This document shows, one piece after another, positions 47,101 through 56,170 of a DNA stretch of 64,000 nucleotides. Position numbers and translations under genes: made by a program. A model generated the notes under the pieces. That model was not told the origin of the DNA. It ran no database searches and saw only the letters and a program-made list of their open reading frames with translations. Location: the NCBI GenBank assembly GCA_028829895.1, contig CM054180.1, positions 102,872,135 to 102,936,134 of the forward strand, read 5' to 3'. This DNA is from Sinotaia quadrata (taxonomy: Eukaryota > Mollusca > Gastropoda > Architaenioglossa > Viviparidae). Every line of letters starts with the position of its first letter. Position 1 is the stretch's first letter.

Positions 47101-48455
47101 CAACATCAATACTCGCATTCGCTCATCCACACTTCATTACCGGCAGGTCTTCATTACCGTCTCACACACACACACACACACACAGACACACACACAAAGT
47201 ACAGAATGAATAGGATAGTCTGGGTTATTTGACATTCATTTACCTTTGTCTTGAGCAACGTTTCCATTAGTGATGGTTCGGATTTTTGCTTTTCATCTTT
47301 CTTTTCATTTTTTTGGTCCTTTTTCCTTTCATCTACAGCCTTGGCAAACTCGAGGATTGCCTTTACCCCTTCCACGTTTCCTTTCAGAACAACGATGTGA
47401 AGTGCAGTCTGACCCAAATAGATTCCCTGCCGTTCCTGGCGAACTAGGTCAGGAAACATCTCCATCAGTAGTTTCAACACGCCTAGGTTTTTATCGTCGT
47501 GGTAGTGAATGGCTGCAAGATGCAGTAATGTAGTTCTGTCAGTGTCCGTGGGACATTTTATTATTTTGTCCTCTATATCCTTCTTTTTCACTTTCTTGAC
47601 ATTTTCATCATTTTCATTTAATCGGACTTTTAAAAGTTCAAGGAGTTCAATTATGTCCTCGGAATGGTTGTTTTTCTTTTCCATGATCTTTCTCAATTCT
47701 TTTATAAATTTATCGATTTTGTCAGCGTGTAAGAATCTTTTACATTTAGCTTTTAAAATGTAGATCCAATGAGGATAAGTCTGGAAAACAAACCAAAAAA
47801 ATAATAAAATAGGCTCTAGGAAAAAAATCTGTTACTTTTAAAATGCGGCATATGTATAATGGTTATATTATAAATTTTATTATTTTAGTGTATTTTACCT
47901 AAGAGGATATTGTTGCATTTGTAAAATAATAAAGTAATACACAGAATGATTATAACTGATACAGAATGATTGGAGCGCTCAGAGTTACTGATATGTACTT
48001 ACAGTTGTTTCTTTTGTTTTATTTTCATCTGTCTTTTCTTTTGTGTCCTTTGTATCTGCCGGTGTTTTCTGTAACAAATTTAAATATGTATCTGTATGAT
48101 TTAATGTATTATACTTTAAAAATTAGACATAACTCATGATGTACTGTTGTATCGAGGTCTTGCTGTCCGTATGTGTAATTATATTTAGGTTTTGTATGTG
48201 TAATTGGTCTAACAGTTTAGAGAAAACTTGGGACTTCTTTCGTAATGTTTTACGGTAATTTTTGCAGGAGAATTGAATAAATTAACAAGTAGAAGTCACA
48301 AAACCACGTGCTAAGAAATGTGTATTTTAAGTATTGAGTACAGAAGTTAATAACAATATCAAACACTTAATGTTGTAATTTTTTAAAAACCTATAAAACA
48401 AACTAGTCATACATACTTCGTTAATCTCTGGAAAATCAGGTTTAGGGTCTGACAT
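34692..48455 (-). CDS. TRPV-family cation channel, gene 2 (multi-exon)
   Basis: Coding exons on the - strand: 48455-48417, 48068-48003, 47780-47244, 44995-44744, 41700-40817, 39959-39810, 38221-37813 and 34811-34692. These give 819 codons with stop, all phases agreeing, close to the usual TRPV length. The ATG follows an in-frame TAG 15 nt upstream and has A at -3. Order: charged Lys/Glu/Thr N-terminus, ankyrin repeats (residues about 85-360), S1 near 471-501, S2 near 534-556, S3-S4 near 575-640, S5, a pore with filter GLID, S6 and a TRP helix (QWKLQRLSVV). It is the inverted paralogue of gene 1. From family knowledge it should act as a subunit of a tetrameric plasma-membrane cation channel. 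Confidence 0.9.
35302..36804. mobile_element. Dispersed LTR copies in head-to-head arrangement
   Basis: A copy in - orientation begins TGAGGCGGAGTAAATTTG at 35302 and runs to about 36590. From about 36640 to 36804 the same terminal region appears in + orientation, ending CTCCACCACA. The two ends therefore form an inverted repeat inside the last gene 2 intron. Flanking 5-mers (GTATA, TACCT) do not match. Confidence 0.8.
36805..37812 (-). other. Gene 2 last intron, no further feature
   Basis: AT-rich intron beside the exon 7 donor; no repeat or gene recognised. Confidence 0.55.
37813..38221 (-). CDS. Gene 2 exon 7: S5, pore loop, S6 and TRP helix
   Basis: Acceptor tatgttgacag, donor cctgaag|gtagca; starts in phase 2, ends in phase 0. 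S5 begins [18 protein letters not shown]. The pore has [10 protein letters not shown] and MFKLMLGLIDLDI, with the filter GLID at 38082-38071. S6 is VIIFIAFVLLTYILMLNALI, followed by QWKLQRLSVVIMIE. If unspliced, the frame would stop four codons past the donor, at 37800-37798. The acceptor lies in a 54-55-bp repeat present three times. Confidence 0.92.
38215..38380 (-). repeat. 54-55-bp tandem triplication carrying a 3' splice site
   Basis: Three units each contain, on the - strand, tctgttgacag-like sequence followed by attttcaa/tttttcat. The unit nearest the exon supplies the real acceptor of gene 2 exon 7; the two upstream units keep ttgacag and ttggcag as decoy sites. Confidence 0.88.
38758..39755 (+). 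mobile_element. Dispersed LTR family, 3'-truncated copy
   Basis: Begins TGTGACACGGACACGCC and follows the family to about 39755, where it stops next to gene 2 exon 6. Left flank GATGT; the right end is missing. Confidence 0.85.
39810..39959 (-). CDS. Gene 2 exon 6: end of S3, S4 and S4-S5 linker (150 nt)
   Basis: Acceptor tcaatgaacag, donor attaag|gtgata; phase 2-2, the same 150 nt as its gene 1 partner. It reads YWITGPDNNYFLTLALVV, then WFLTFFLRPFKKFSFF and a linker ending LFGDIL, close to the TRPV S4-S5 linker. A truncated dispersed LTR ends about 55 bp beyond its donor. Confidence 0.92.
39960..40816 (-). other. Gene 2 intron between exons 5 and 6
   Basis: AT-rich intron, no repeat or gene recognised. 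Short frames on the + strand are chance. Confidence 0.6.
40817..41700 (-). CDS. Gene 2 exon 5: last ankyrin repeat and S1 to S3
   Basis: Acceptor cgaaatacag, donor ttatg|gtaaag; starts in phase 0, ends in phase 2. The ankyrin repeat (NNEGLTVLQLTALLGQPELF) and DVTEIDFVALHHL come first. A Ser/Lys/Cys-rich spacer follows (exon residues about 70-140), then SVLEIACETKKIEKAF. S1 lies near 173-203, S2 near 236-258, S3 from about 277. The S1-S2 loop has a possible N-glycosylation site (FNSTA). Confidence 0.93.
41879..42790 (+). pseudogene. Mariner-like (Tc1/mariner superfamily) transposase remnant
   Basis: Starts with CAGGGTGGCTATAAAGTATG, like a terminal repeat. Frames switch several times but keep order: helix-turn-helix GWSYQQIAGRFW, RPSISDVVKEMDIAKAIA, DNNVHFTADSVLFNDEATF with the first catalytic Asp region, then MVWWGLW and EGNVTGETYLNMLIDKL. 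The second and third catalytic motifs and the right terminal repeat are lost. Lies in gene 2's intron 4, opposite strand. Confidence 0.75.
42873..43095 (+). repeat. 33-bp minisatellite, 6.7 copies
   Basis: The unit contains gcattggtaatgaggaacag. Cac/cat and agta/agtg variants alternate, hinting at a two-unit higher-order repeat. It is open in most frames because 33 is a multiple of three. Confidence 0.95.
43264..43476 (+). mobile_element. Dispersed LTR family, 5' fragment
   Basis: Begins TGTGACGCCTACGCCCC and follows the family through ctctctcacttggtaga, then breaks at the copied exon 4 fragment. Confidence 0.85.
43477..43590 (-). pseudogene. Broken duplicate of the gene 2 ankyrin exon 4
   Basis: About 114 bp match 44925-45037 closely, covering the first third of exon 4 and its acceptor. 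Small indels shift the frame, giving a TGA seven codons in; one change (GGA for GGG within ATGATAGGAG) also alters Met to Ile. It lies in the intron between exons 4 and 5, with dispersed-LTR fragments in opposite orientations on either side. The right-hand LTR piece matches the one next to the true exon, so exon and LTR were copied together. Confidence 0.85.
43598..43960 (-). mobile_element. Dispersed LTR fragment with 57-bp tandem repeats
   Basis: Opens with the family terminal region (tgtccctaattttttaaatt; gtcaacgtgaaatggcctt) but lacks TGTGGC. A 57-bp stretch containing gtaccagagctaaaataaca is repeated four times (43686-43911). It matches the LTR next to true exon 4. Confidence 0.85.
44100..44145 (+). 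repeat. (TG)n microsatellite
   Basis: About 22 tg units. Confidence 0.95.
44378..44523. repeat. (TTATA)n pentanucleotide microsatellite, about 28 units
   Basis: Nearly perfect ttata repeats, self-complementary. It lies in gene 2's intron about 220 bp beyond the donor of exon 4. Confidence 0.97.
44744..44995 (-). CDS. Gene 2 exon 4: ankyrin repeat 4
   Basis: Acceptor gacattcttcag, donor tcatcag|gtgagt; phase 0-0, 84 codons. ATGKLFEKTKMMGETPL aligns without gaps to the start of the gene 1 exon at 11322, which fixes the acceptor. GDTVFHTLVRFAAFYP matches [16 protein letters not shown]. Where gene 1 carries its minisatellite this exon has only KTKVKNYYHQ. A broken copy lies 1.4 kb to the left. 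Confidence 0.92.
45101..45950 (-). mobile_element. Dispersed LTR family, truncated copy next to gene 2 exon 4
   Basis: Starts TGTGGCAGAGTAAATTTG only 106 bp upstream (- strand) of the exon 4 acceptor; left flank CATAC. It follows the family to roughly 45780-45950 and then runs into the 31-bp minisatellite. Confidence 0.82.
45958..46320 (+). repeat. 31-bp minisatellite, about 12 copies
   Basis: The unit contains gagagtcttacagttttgag followed by ggtttgctctg. The inner copies are identical and the edges diverge. Confidence 0.96.
46321..47243 (-). other. Gene 2 intron between exons 3 and 4
   Basis: AT-rich intron ending in a CA microsatellite at 47161-47200. No gene recognised. Confidence 0.6.
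47244..47780 (-). CDS. Gene 2 exon 3: ankyrin repeats 1-3
   Basis: Acceptor tttgttttccag, donor acaaag|gtaaat; phase 0-0, 179 codons. An aromatic/basic start (TYPHWIYILKAK) is followed by a helical region (EDIIELLELLKVRLNEN). Classic ankyrin motifs follow: TTLLHLAAIHYHDDKNLGVL, MFPDLV and GQTALHIVVLKGNVEGVKAI. The last part is a long Lys/Glu/Asp insert (KDQKNEKKDEKQK) in a finger loop, absent from gene 1. Confidence 0.9.
48003..48068 (-). CDS. Gene 2 exon 2: Lys/Thr/Asp/Glu-rich linker (66 nt)
   Basis: Acceptor aatttgttacag, donor caact|gtaagt; phase 0-0, 22 codons (KTPADTKDTKEKTDENK...). It is a low-complexity charged segment, probably disordered, placed before the ankyrin domain. Confidence 0.75.
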
Positions 48456-48517
48456 TTTAAGATGTCTCTAGGTTTAATGCTCTCGCAGTATTCTCCCTTA
48501 CAAGAGATCAAAGTACC
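48417..48517 (-). CDS. Gene 2 exon with start codon (CDS 48455-48417)
   Basis: Acceptor tgatctggcag, so the exon has about 62 nt of 5' leader and must be preceded by a non-coding exon. It encodes MSDPKPDFPEINE, then donor acgaa|gtatgt in phase 0. The leader has an in-frame TAG at 48470-48468, which fixes the ATG. Confidence 0.75.
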
Positions 48518-48734
48518 TGCCAGATCAGATTAAACTAAAATAAATATACAGTGCAAATAATAAACAAACAACTATATTCAGATAATCGAAATCGAAATAT
48601 AAATACAAATATCTTTACCATTTCCAAACTATCCATATTTACATTTAAACTTTGAATCGTCCACTGTGCTCAGAGATCGCAGGCATTATTAGGCAAAGCC
48701 TGTGAGCATGTGCTACTTTTAATGGAAAATTTCA

Positions 48735-50062
48735 ATTATTGTCATATAAATTGCTAAATTGTCAGAGTAACCCGACCTTGGACACTCCTTATAGTGGTAT
48801 TTTTTTAAGTGTCTGAGTTTAAGGTAAATGCTCGAGATGAGAATATGTTAGAAAATGCTGTTGTAATGAAAAAGCATGAGTTTTTATTATCCAATTGTTA
48901 CGATTTTTGAGAACGAGACCAGACAATTGGCTGAGATCAAAAAGTTTACTTGCTGTAGAAAATTCTATTCTCTGATCACTTTGAATTTGGAGTGGCAAGA
49001 AGAAGTCCAATTTTGAAAGGCAGCCATTAGCAGGATGGTAAGTTAGCTGACAGGTTAAATAAGAATGGACTTTGAAGCAGTTCATGCATTTTCACTATTG
49101 ATATGATATAGTACTTTATATGTAGAGAGTTGACCTTCATTTCTACAAATGTTTGAAGTAGGCTGTTTATATAATGTGTATTAATCATATGACATTGTTT
49201 TGATATGCTGTATTTATTTTGCTGTGTCATGTAACAGGCTACTAAATATAGTTACAGAAATCTGTAAGTTGAGACTAGAATAAGAAAGAATGGAGTTATA
49301 TAGTGATAAACTGGAAACTTAGTTTGTTCCTTAATTATATTTTGCAGTGAGCAAGCAGCCTTTTCAGTTGCCTATTTTTACATGTTGTTTGGGTCTACTG
49401 GTTCACTGACAATAACCACTGTGACCGGAGACACTGGAATCATCTGCTACAGTAAGTGTAAAGAGGATAAACTACACTCTGTTTGATGTATGGTGGCAAG
49501 GTATGCTCACTACATGGAGAAAATTTGTAGTACATAGAAGTGCTAGAAATTACTCAATTACTCTTCTGCTTGAATGAACTGGTACAGCAGGAAAAAGAAA
49601 ACAGGTTGACTTCAAGAGAACATAAGACTATCCTGTGATTTATAGTGACTCTATTGTTCAATTGTATTTTATGCATAAGACTGAGAATTATAGAAATTAT
49701 CCAAATGTGGGTTCATGAAAATATTCATGTCAAGTTATCTATTTCATTGTATTTTTCATATGTATATTTCGTTGTTGATTTAATAAATTTATTGTAAAAT
49801 TTATTGACCCTGTTATGCATAATGATAATCTTATGTTAGAGAAGAAAGTGGGTGGATGGGGGCTCACTAAATATAGATTAAAGATGGATTTGTCTTCTTC
49901 TTTAATAAGATGTTTTCCACCCTTGGAATATTGTTTGACAGTAAATACTTATGTTTAATGTTGTGGAAGAGAGAAACCATTTACACACCCATATATCTGC
50001 CAAGTGAGAGAGTCGAATGGTGTCTTTGGAGAATCATTACTAAAATAAAGATTCTCATATAA
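48735..50062 (-). mobile_element. Dispersed LTR family, near-complete copy upstream of gene 2 start
   Basis: Lacks the first about 20 bp (no TGTGGC) and the last about 110 bp, but contains gtcagagtaacccgacctt, gtaagttgagactaga and ctcactaaatatagatt in order. It lies 220 bp above the exon with the gene 2 ATG, in the presumed leader intron. Confidence 0.82.
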
Positions 50063-50130
50063 GCAGCTTACTTCAAAAATTTGTAGAAATAATAGTCTAC
50101 TCACATAATATGTTTTATTGAAATACAAAT

Positions 50131-51298
50131 GAAATGTGTGTGCATAGAAGTTTGATTTGTTTTAAAAATTAAATTAAAAGGAAGTAAAGGTATAGCTGCA
50201 CAACCCTGAGTCAAGTCAGAACACGGTAGTCTCCCTTATCTTTATTGTTTTTGCTTTCGTCTTGCATTGCGCACTTCAACTAGATTATGGGTATTTTTTG
50301 ATAAATGAAGGGTAAAACTTTGTTCTAATTTCTATGGACAAAATGGTTATATTCAGCACAGGAAATATAAATTGTTCTCAAGAATGACTACTGTATGTTA
50401 TCGACTTCTACGTTTATGACGCTTATAAACCAAGACACAAGACAATCACTAACCCTCCATTAAATTATATTGTGATCATTCTAATGCAAATCTGTTATTG
50501 TTTACGAAGAAAGGCGTTTTCTTTTTACAGAAAAAGATAATGTGAAAGTTGATAATAAGAGATAATTAAAGATTTAGAAAAGGTGTGAATGGAGAAGAAT
50601 TGAAGCTCTGAGTAATTGTTCGATTAAATATTTACTGAGCAAATAAATGTTTGTTCAGGGTCACGAACATTCATCTGATAGTAATACTGGGTAAATTAAT
50701 GTATTAATCCTGTGAATGTAATTTCGATATATTATTTAAACATAGCGGCTGGATTGATGTTCAATAAGTAGTAAAATCAATCAAATGCGAATACTTAGCT
50801 TTAGCAAAGCTACAATATAATGTGTGCATACTTCAAGTTTCCGATTCAGTGACAAAATCATTCACATACATTTACAAACTAGCGGATTGTGTAGCACAAT
50901 ACAATAGATAAAAATGTTTATGTATTGCTTACCTGACTTGCAATACGAATGGTGTCTCAGATTAGCTAGGACCGCTAGATGATTAAATGTATTGACCTTA
51001 TTGACAAGAGTTACGTGTTGAGACCGGAGTGGCGCGCAAATTGTACATTTCTGAAGAAAATAAACGACCGATTGACGAGTACCAACGTGTCACGTGCACT
51101 AAACATCTCTAAAGCAAAATCCTAACAGACCTCGCGCTATGTTCCACGAATGCATGAAATGGCCAGCCCACCTCGATAGGCTAAATCTGCATTCAATGTA
51201 GCCCACAAAGTATGTGCCAAGAAATGAATACATATTTTGGTAAAAATAGCGTGTAACGGTCATAACCACAGAATAAACACCAGAAGTTAAATATTTTT
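50131..51298 (-). repeat. Segmental duplication, copy 1, with candidate non-coding first exon of gene 2
   Basis: Closely matches 52661-53680. On the - strand both copies hold ttgcaagtcag|gtaagc, a strong 5' splice site; here the exon would end at 50933. It follows a GC-richer stretch with a CACGTG E-box near 51092. The exon with the gene 2 ATG needs such an upstream leader exon. Use as promoter/first exon is inference. Confidence 0.6.
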
Positions 51299-51718
51299 GA
51301 CCGATATCGCAACTGGTTAGCAAATATTTCTGACAGATATCGCCACTGGTCAGGAAATACTTCCGACTTGTCGTAACTGGTTAGCAAAATTTTGACAGAT
51401 ATCACCACTGTGCTGCAAATATTTTTGACAGATTATGCAACTGGTCATCAAATATATTTGACAGATATTACTACTAATTAGCAAAATATTACTGACGAAT
51501 ATCACACTGGTCAACAAATATTTCCGACTTATCTCAACTGGTCAGCGAATAATTTTGACAGATATCACCACTATTCTGCAAATATTTTTGCCAGATTATG
51601 CCACTGGTCATCAAAATATCTGACAGATATTGCTACTGATCAGCAAAATATTTCTGACCAATATCGCCAGTGGTCAACAAATATTTCTGAAAGATATCGT
51701 CACTGGTCAGCAAATGTC
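51298..51718 (+). repeat. About 33-bp minisatellite, 13 diverged copies
   Basis: Units read like gacagatatcgccactggtc followed by agcaaatattt; lengths vary from 29 to 35 bp. It abuts segmental duplication copy 1 exactly at its right edge. Confidence 0.92.
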
Positions 51719-51779
51719 ATATTATCATTTATTTGTTTTAGTCTTCTTCCTCACTAACAAGCATATTAAGTTAACTGAA

Positions 51780-52217
51780 TATTAGAAATTTAATGTGAAA
51801 GTATTAAGTCAGTTAAATTTTAGAAATTTTCTTATCACTCTTTTTCATTGTTTTTCTCATATGTGTATTTAATTGTTGATTTAATAACTTTAATGTTAAA
51901 TGTATCGACCTTCTTGTTGGAGAAAAAGTGGGTGCATTGGGGCTCACTAAATATAGATTAAATTTGGATTTGTCTTCTCCTTTAGTAAGATGTTTTCCAC
52001 CTACGGAATATTTGTATATGTGTCAGTAAATGTTTACCTTTAATGCTGTGGAAGAGAGAAAACGTTTATAGTGCCTGCATAACCACCAAATGAGAGAGAC
52101 GAGTGTTTGCTGGAGGATCATTAATAAAATAAATTAAGATTCTCATCATTTGTAATTAGTTTTGGATAATTAATTAATAATAAGCATATCCATTAAATAA
52201 GTGGCGTTGGTGTCACA
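51780..52217 (-). mobile_element. Dispersed LTR family, 3' fragment
   Basis: Contains gttgatttaataacttta, gctcactaaatatagatt and ends GGTGTCACA at 52217. The left half is missing. Confidence 0.85.
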
Positions 52218-52660
52218 GTAATCTAAATAATAATGTAGTCTCTAATCTATGTCATAATGTAGTCAATATACGATTGTAAGTGTATTGACACCAACACTAT
52301 GATGGTGGTGTTAAATCATATATTACTGCTTACGATTGTTAACTACAACTACTGCAACTACTACTCTTTGCAATGGAAGTTTGAAAGTTAAATAAAAGTA
52401 TATCTTCTACCGCAAATATACAAGTTAGTTAATGATCATGATTAGTATTATTATTATTTAATTAATCAAAATTGTCAACAATACAAACTTAGTTGTTCTG
52501 GCATATACAACAATGACAGGGTAGTAAATTGTATTTAAGTATGTTTAGTACAAATATAGGAATCAAATGAACATAAGAAATTTAATTTAATTGAAAAAAT
52601 ACAAGAAAAGACTCTCTCTCACCAATCTAAAGTGTCATGAAAGCAAGTATTTTATCAAAT

Positions 52661-53680
52661 GCAATGTGTGTTGGTAGAAGTCTGATTTTAAAAAAAATAA
52701 ATTAATTAACACGAAACAAATTCTTCGCTGCAGAACCCTGAGTCAAGTTCGAACACGGTAGTCTCCCTTATCTTTCTCTACATTTTGTTTATTGTTTTTA
52801 TCTCGCATTGCGCACTTCAACTAGATTAATTATGGGTATTTCTGAAAAATGAAGGCTCACACTTTGCTCTACTTTCTATGGACAGAAGTGTTATATTCAG
52901 CACAGGAAATATAAATTGTTCTCAAGAATGACTACTGTATATTATCGACTTTTACGTTTATGACGCTTATTAAGCAACACACAAAGACAGTCACTAACCC
53001 TCCTTTAAATTATACTGTGATCATTCTAATGCAAATCTGCTATTGTTGACGAAGAATCGGGTTTTGATTTTTCAACAAAGAAAAAGATAAAGTGAAAGTT
53101 GATAATAAGAGATAATTAAAGATGTAAAAAGAAAAAAGGTGTAAATGGAGAAGAATTGAAGCTCTGAGTAACTGGTCGATTAAATATTTACTCTGCAAAC
53201 AAATGTTTGTTAGGGTCAAAAGGATTCATACATTTACAAACTAGCGGATTGTGTAGCACAATACAATAGATAAAAATGTTTATGTATTGCTTACCTGACT
53301 TGCAATACGAATGGTGTCTCAGATTAGCTAGGACCGCTAGATGATTAAATGTATTGACCTTATTGACAAGAGTTACGTGTTGACAAGAGTTACCTGTTGA
53401 GACCGGAGTGGCGCGCAAATTGTACATTTCTGAAGAAAATGAACGACCGTTTGACGAGTACCAACGTGTCACGTGCACTAAACATCTCTAAAGCATAATC
53501 CTAACAGACCTCGCGCTAGGTTCCACGAATGCATGAAATGGCCAGCCCACCTCGATAGGCTAAATCTGTATTCAATGTAGCCCATAAAGTATGTGCAAAG
53601 AAAAGAATATATATTTTGGTAAATTAGCGTGTAACGGTCATAGCCACAAAATAAACACCAGAAGTTAAATATTTATGACC
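52661..53680 (-). repeat. Segmental duplication, copy 2, with second candidate first exon
   Basis: Matches copy 1 at about 50131-51298 with a roughly 170-bp internal deletion and an extra 17-bp tandem unit (ttgacaagagttacgtg) near 53370. The donor ttgcaagtcag|gtaagc is intact, so a leader exon would end at 53295. If both are used gene 2 would have two alternative promoters. Confidence 0.6.
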
Positions 53681-53682
53681 AC

Positions 53683-54535
53683 TCCATTGATGTATTGGTG
53701 GCAAAGTATGTTGACTACATCGTGGAAATTTCTGGTACAAAGGAAGTTACTGGAAATTGCTACAATTGTTGTTCTGCTTGAGGGAATTATTACAGCAAAA
53801 GAGCGCCCCAGTTAGCCTCGAGAGAATGTCAAACAACTAATCAGTGCTCTACAATGTGAGAAGGGATCACGTGGAATTGACAGTAATAACGTAAACAATA
53901 AACTTGTGACTTTGCTACAAAAAGCGTGCAAATGACTATTCAGACAGTGACTAAACCAAGTCAAGTACAAACTATTATTGCTTATCTCTAATAATTCCAT
54001 TTGTGATCTCTGATAAGAACTATCCTGTGATTTGTATTGATACTAATCCAGTGAATTGTGTTTTAAGGTATAGGGTGTAAGGGTATCAAAATTATTTGAA
54101 CGTGGTTTTGTGGAAATATTGATGTCAAGTAATCTGTTTTTCATTGCATTTGTTATGCATTGCATATTTGACTGTTGATTTAATAAATATATTGTTACAT
54201 TTATTGACCTTCTTACACATATTGATAACCTTATGTTGGAAAAGAAAATGGGTGGATGGAGGCTCGCTAAATATAGATTAAAAGATGGATTTATCTTCTT
54301 TAGTAAAATGTTTTCCACCTATGGAAATATTGTGTGTCAGTAAATGTTTGTCTTTAATGTTGTGGAACAGAGAAAACGTTTACAGTGACCGTATATTCGC
54401 CGAGTGAGAGAGACGAGTAGTGTCTATGGGGAATTATTAATAAAATAAATGAAGATTCTCATCACTTTCAATTAGTTATGGATGATTAATTAATTAATAA
54501 TAATCACAACCTTTAACAATGTGGCGATGGCATCA
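53683..54535 (-). mobile_element. Dispersed LTR family, 3' two-thirds
   Basis: Begins inside the element (gatgtattggtggcaaagta) at the edge of segmental copy 2, and ends near GATGGCATCA. Family landmarks occur in order. Confidence 0.82.
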
Positions 54536-54565
54536 GAATATATAAATAAATAAATAAATAAATAT

Positions 54566-54660
54566 ATATATAGAGAGAGAGAGAGAGACAGAGAGACAGA
54601 GAGAGAGAGAGACAAAGAGATAGAGACAGACAGACAGACAGAGAGACAGAAAGAGAGAAT
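54566..54660 (+). repeat. GA/GACA microsatellite
   Basis: Mixed gaga and gaca units. Confidence 0.9.
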
Positions 54661-54829
54661 CATTCTGACATTACAAATACGAGGGATTGCTTTATGTATG
54701 TAAGTATGCGGTAATTAAGAGATTATTTTCACTCCAAAATTCCTCTCATGTATAGTACGAATTGGTTTTTAGACAATAAAAATGTGTTTGATTTTATTTA
54801 TTTCTTGTATTAATCCACGAAAATCAATA

Positions 54830-55080
54830 CAAACAATATTCTATCCTAATGGTATAATTCGTATCATACAAAATCAATGCAAACAATAGTCTATCCTAAT
54901 GGTATAATTCGTATCATAACAATCAGTAATCTATCCTAATGATATAATTCGTATCATAACAATCAATAGTCTATCCTAATGGTATAATTCGTATCATAAC
55001 AATCAATAGTCTATCCTAATGGTATAATTCGTATCATAACAATCAATAGTCTATCCTAATGGTATAATTCGTATCATAAA
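54830..55080 (+). repeat. 40-bp minisatellite, about 6 copies
   Basis: The unit contains tctatcctaatggtataatt followed by cgtatcataac; the last four copies are nearly identical. Confidence 0.95.
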
Positions 55081-55720
55081 AGATGTTGGAAAATAGAGAG
55101 CTTATAAATAACAATACAGTCTGATATCAACACTTGGTGATATACAAAAATATACGACAGTAACTTAATCACAGCTGCATATTTGGTGGGGTTGGGATGG
55201 GGGTGGTAGCATCATTAGTATTTCATAATGTAAAAGGATACTATTCGTCTTTTTTGTAGTGTCACTGACATTTCTTTCATTGGATGGGGCTTAATTACCA
55301 AGGAAACAGCTAGGAACAACTGCAGCAAGCTGAGTATTGAGTAACGTTCATGAGTCTCAAAAAAAAAAAAAACCATAAATCTACGCCACAGGTGCGGAAA
55401 TGTTTTTAAAGTATCTCCATCGTACTCTGAAGAAAATGCAGGTTACACATCGATCCCATTAACTTTGTGTCAGGATTGGGACGTCCCGCTTAAGAAATAG
55501 AATGTCAATCCAAACACAATTTCAGCAACCTCGTTAATCTTTGACGCTGCATTTTCCTTACTGTTCGCTAGAGGTAGAGAGGGAAAAACCTGATTTACTA
55601 AACCCGTCTGTCCCCCACAATGAGAAATGACTTCAGGAAAAAAAAGGAGTATCGGTTCTCCTCAATCGGCAAAATTGGCAATACGGCTTTGGAAAACTGT
55701 CTGGCAAATCTTTGCATATA
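55081..55720. other. No gene recognised
   Basis: Unique-looking sequence with a poly-A run near 55360. Nothing assignable. Confidence 0.5.
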
Positions 55721-56170
55721 CAGGGTGGGCCAAAGGTAGGTATCTAGTACTGATCAGATCAGGGCTGACTTCGCCGGACTGCACTTTCAACAAGATGGGG
55801 CCCCTCCTCATTTTGCCTTGTCGGTACGGAGCTACCCTGACAACACCTTCCCACAGCATTGACAGGCCTCCACCTTCACCCGACCTGTATCCTATGGACT
55901 TTTTTTTTTCTTTTTTTTTTTTTTTGGGGGGGCGTTGTAAAGGATAAGGTTTATGAGAGGAAGCCCCACATAGTAGAGTGAACTAATTGAAGGAGTTCAT
56001 CTCACAAGCATTTATGGACATTGATGCTAACCGGAATTTGTGCGTTACTGTTTGGCAGTGTCGGGGACCGGTTCCAGGAATGTTGCAACATCGATGGTTG
56101 ACGTTTCAAGCTCCTAAGAGACTAAATATGACCCAACCACTACTGTATACCTACTTTTGGCCCACTCTCA
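55721..56170 (+). mobile_element. Internally deleted mariner-like element with terminal inverted repeats
   Basis: The left end CAGGGTGGGCCAAAGGTAGG and the right end (reverse complement AGAGTGGGCCAAAAGTAGG) match at 20 of 22 positions. Inside, broken frames keep HFQQDGAPPHFA (second catalytic Asp), SPDLYPMDFF (third acidic residue) and EFISQAFMDIDANRNLC. The N-terminal half is deleted. It is related to the remnant at 41879, which retains the other half. A T/G homopolymer at 55890-55935 breaks the frame. Confidence 0.82.
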
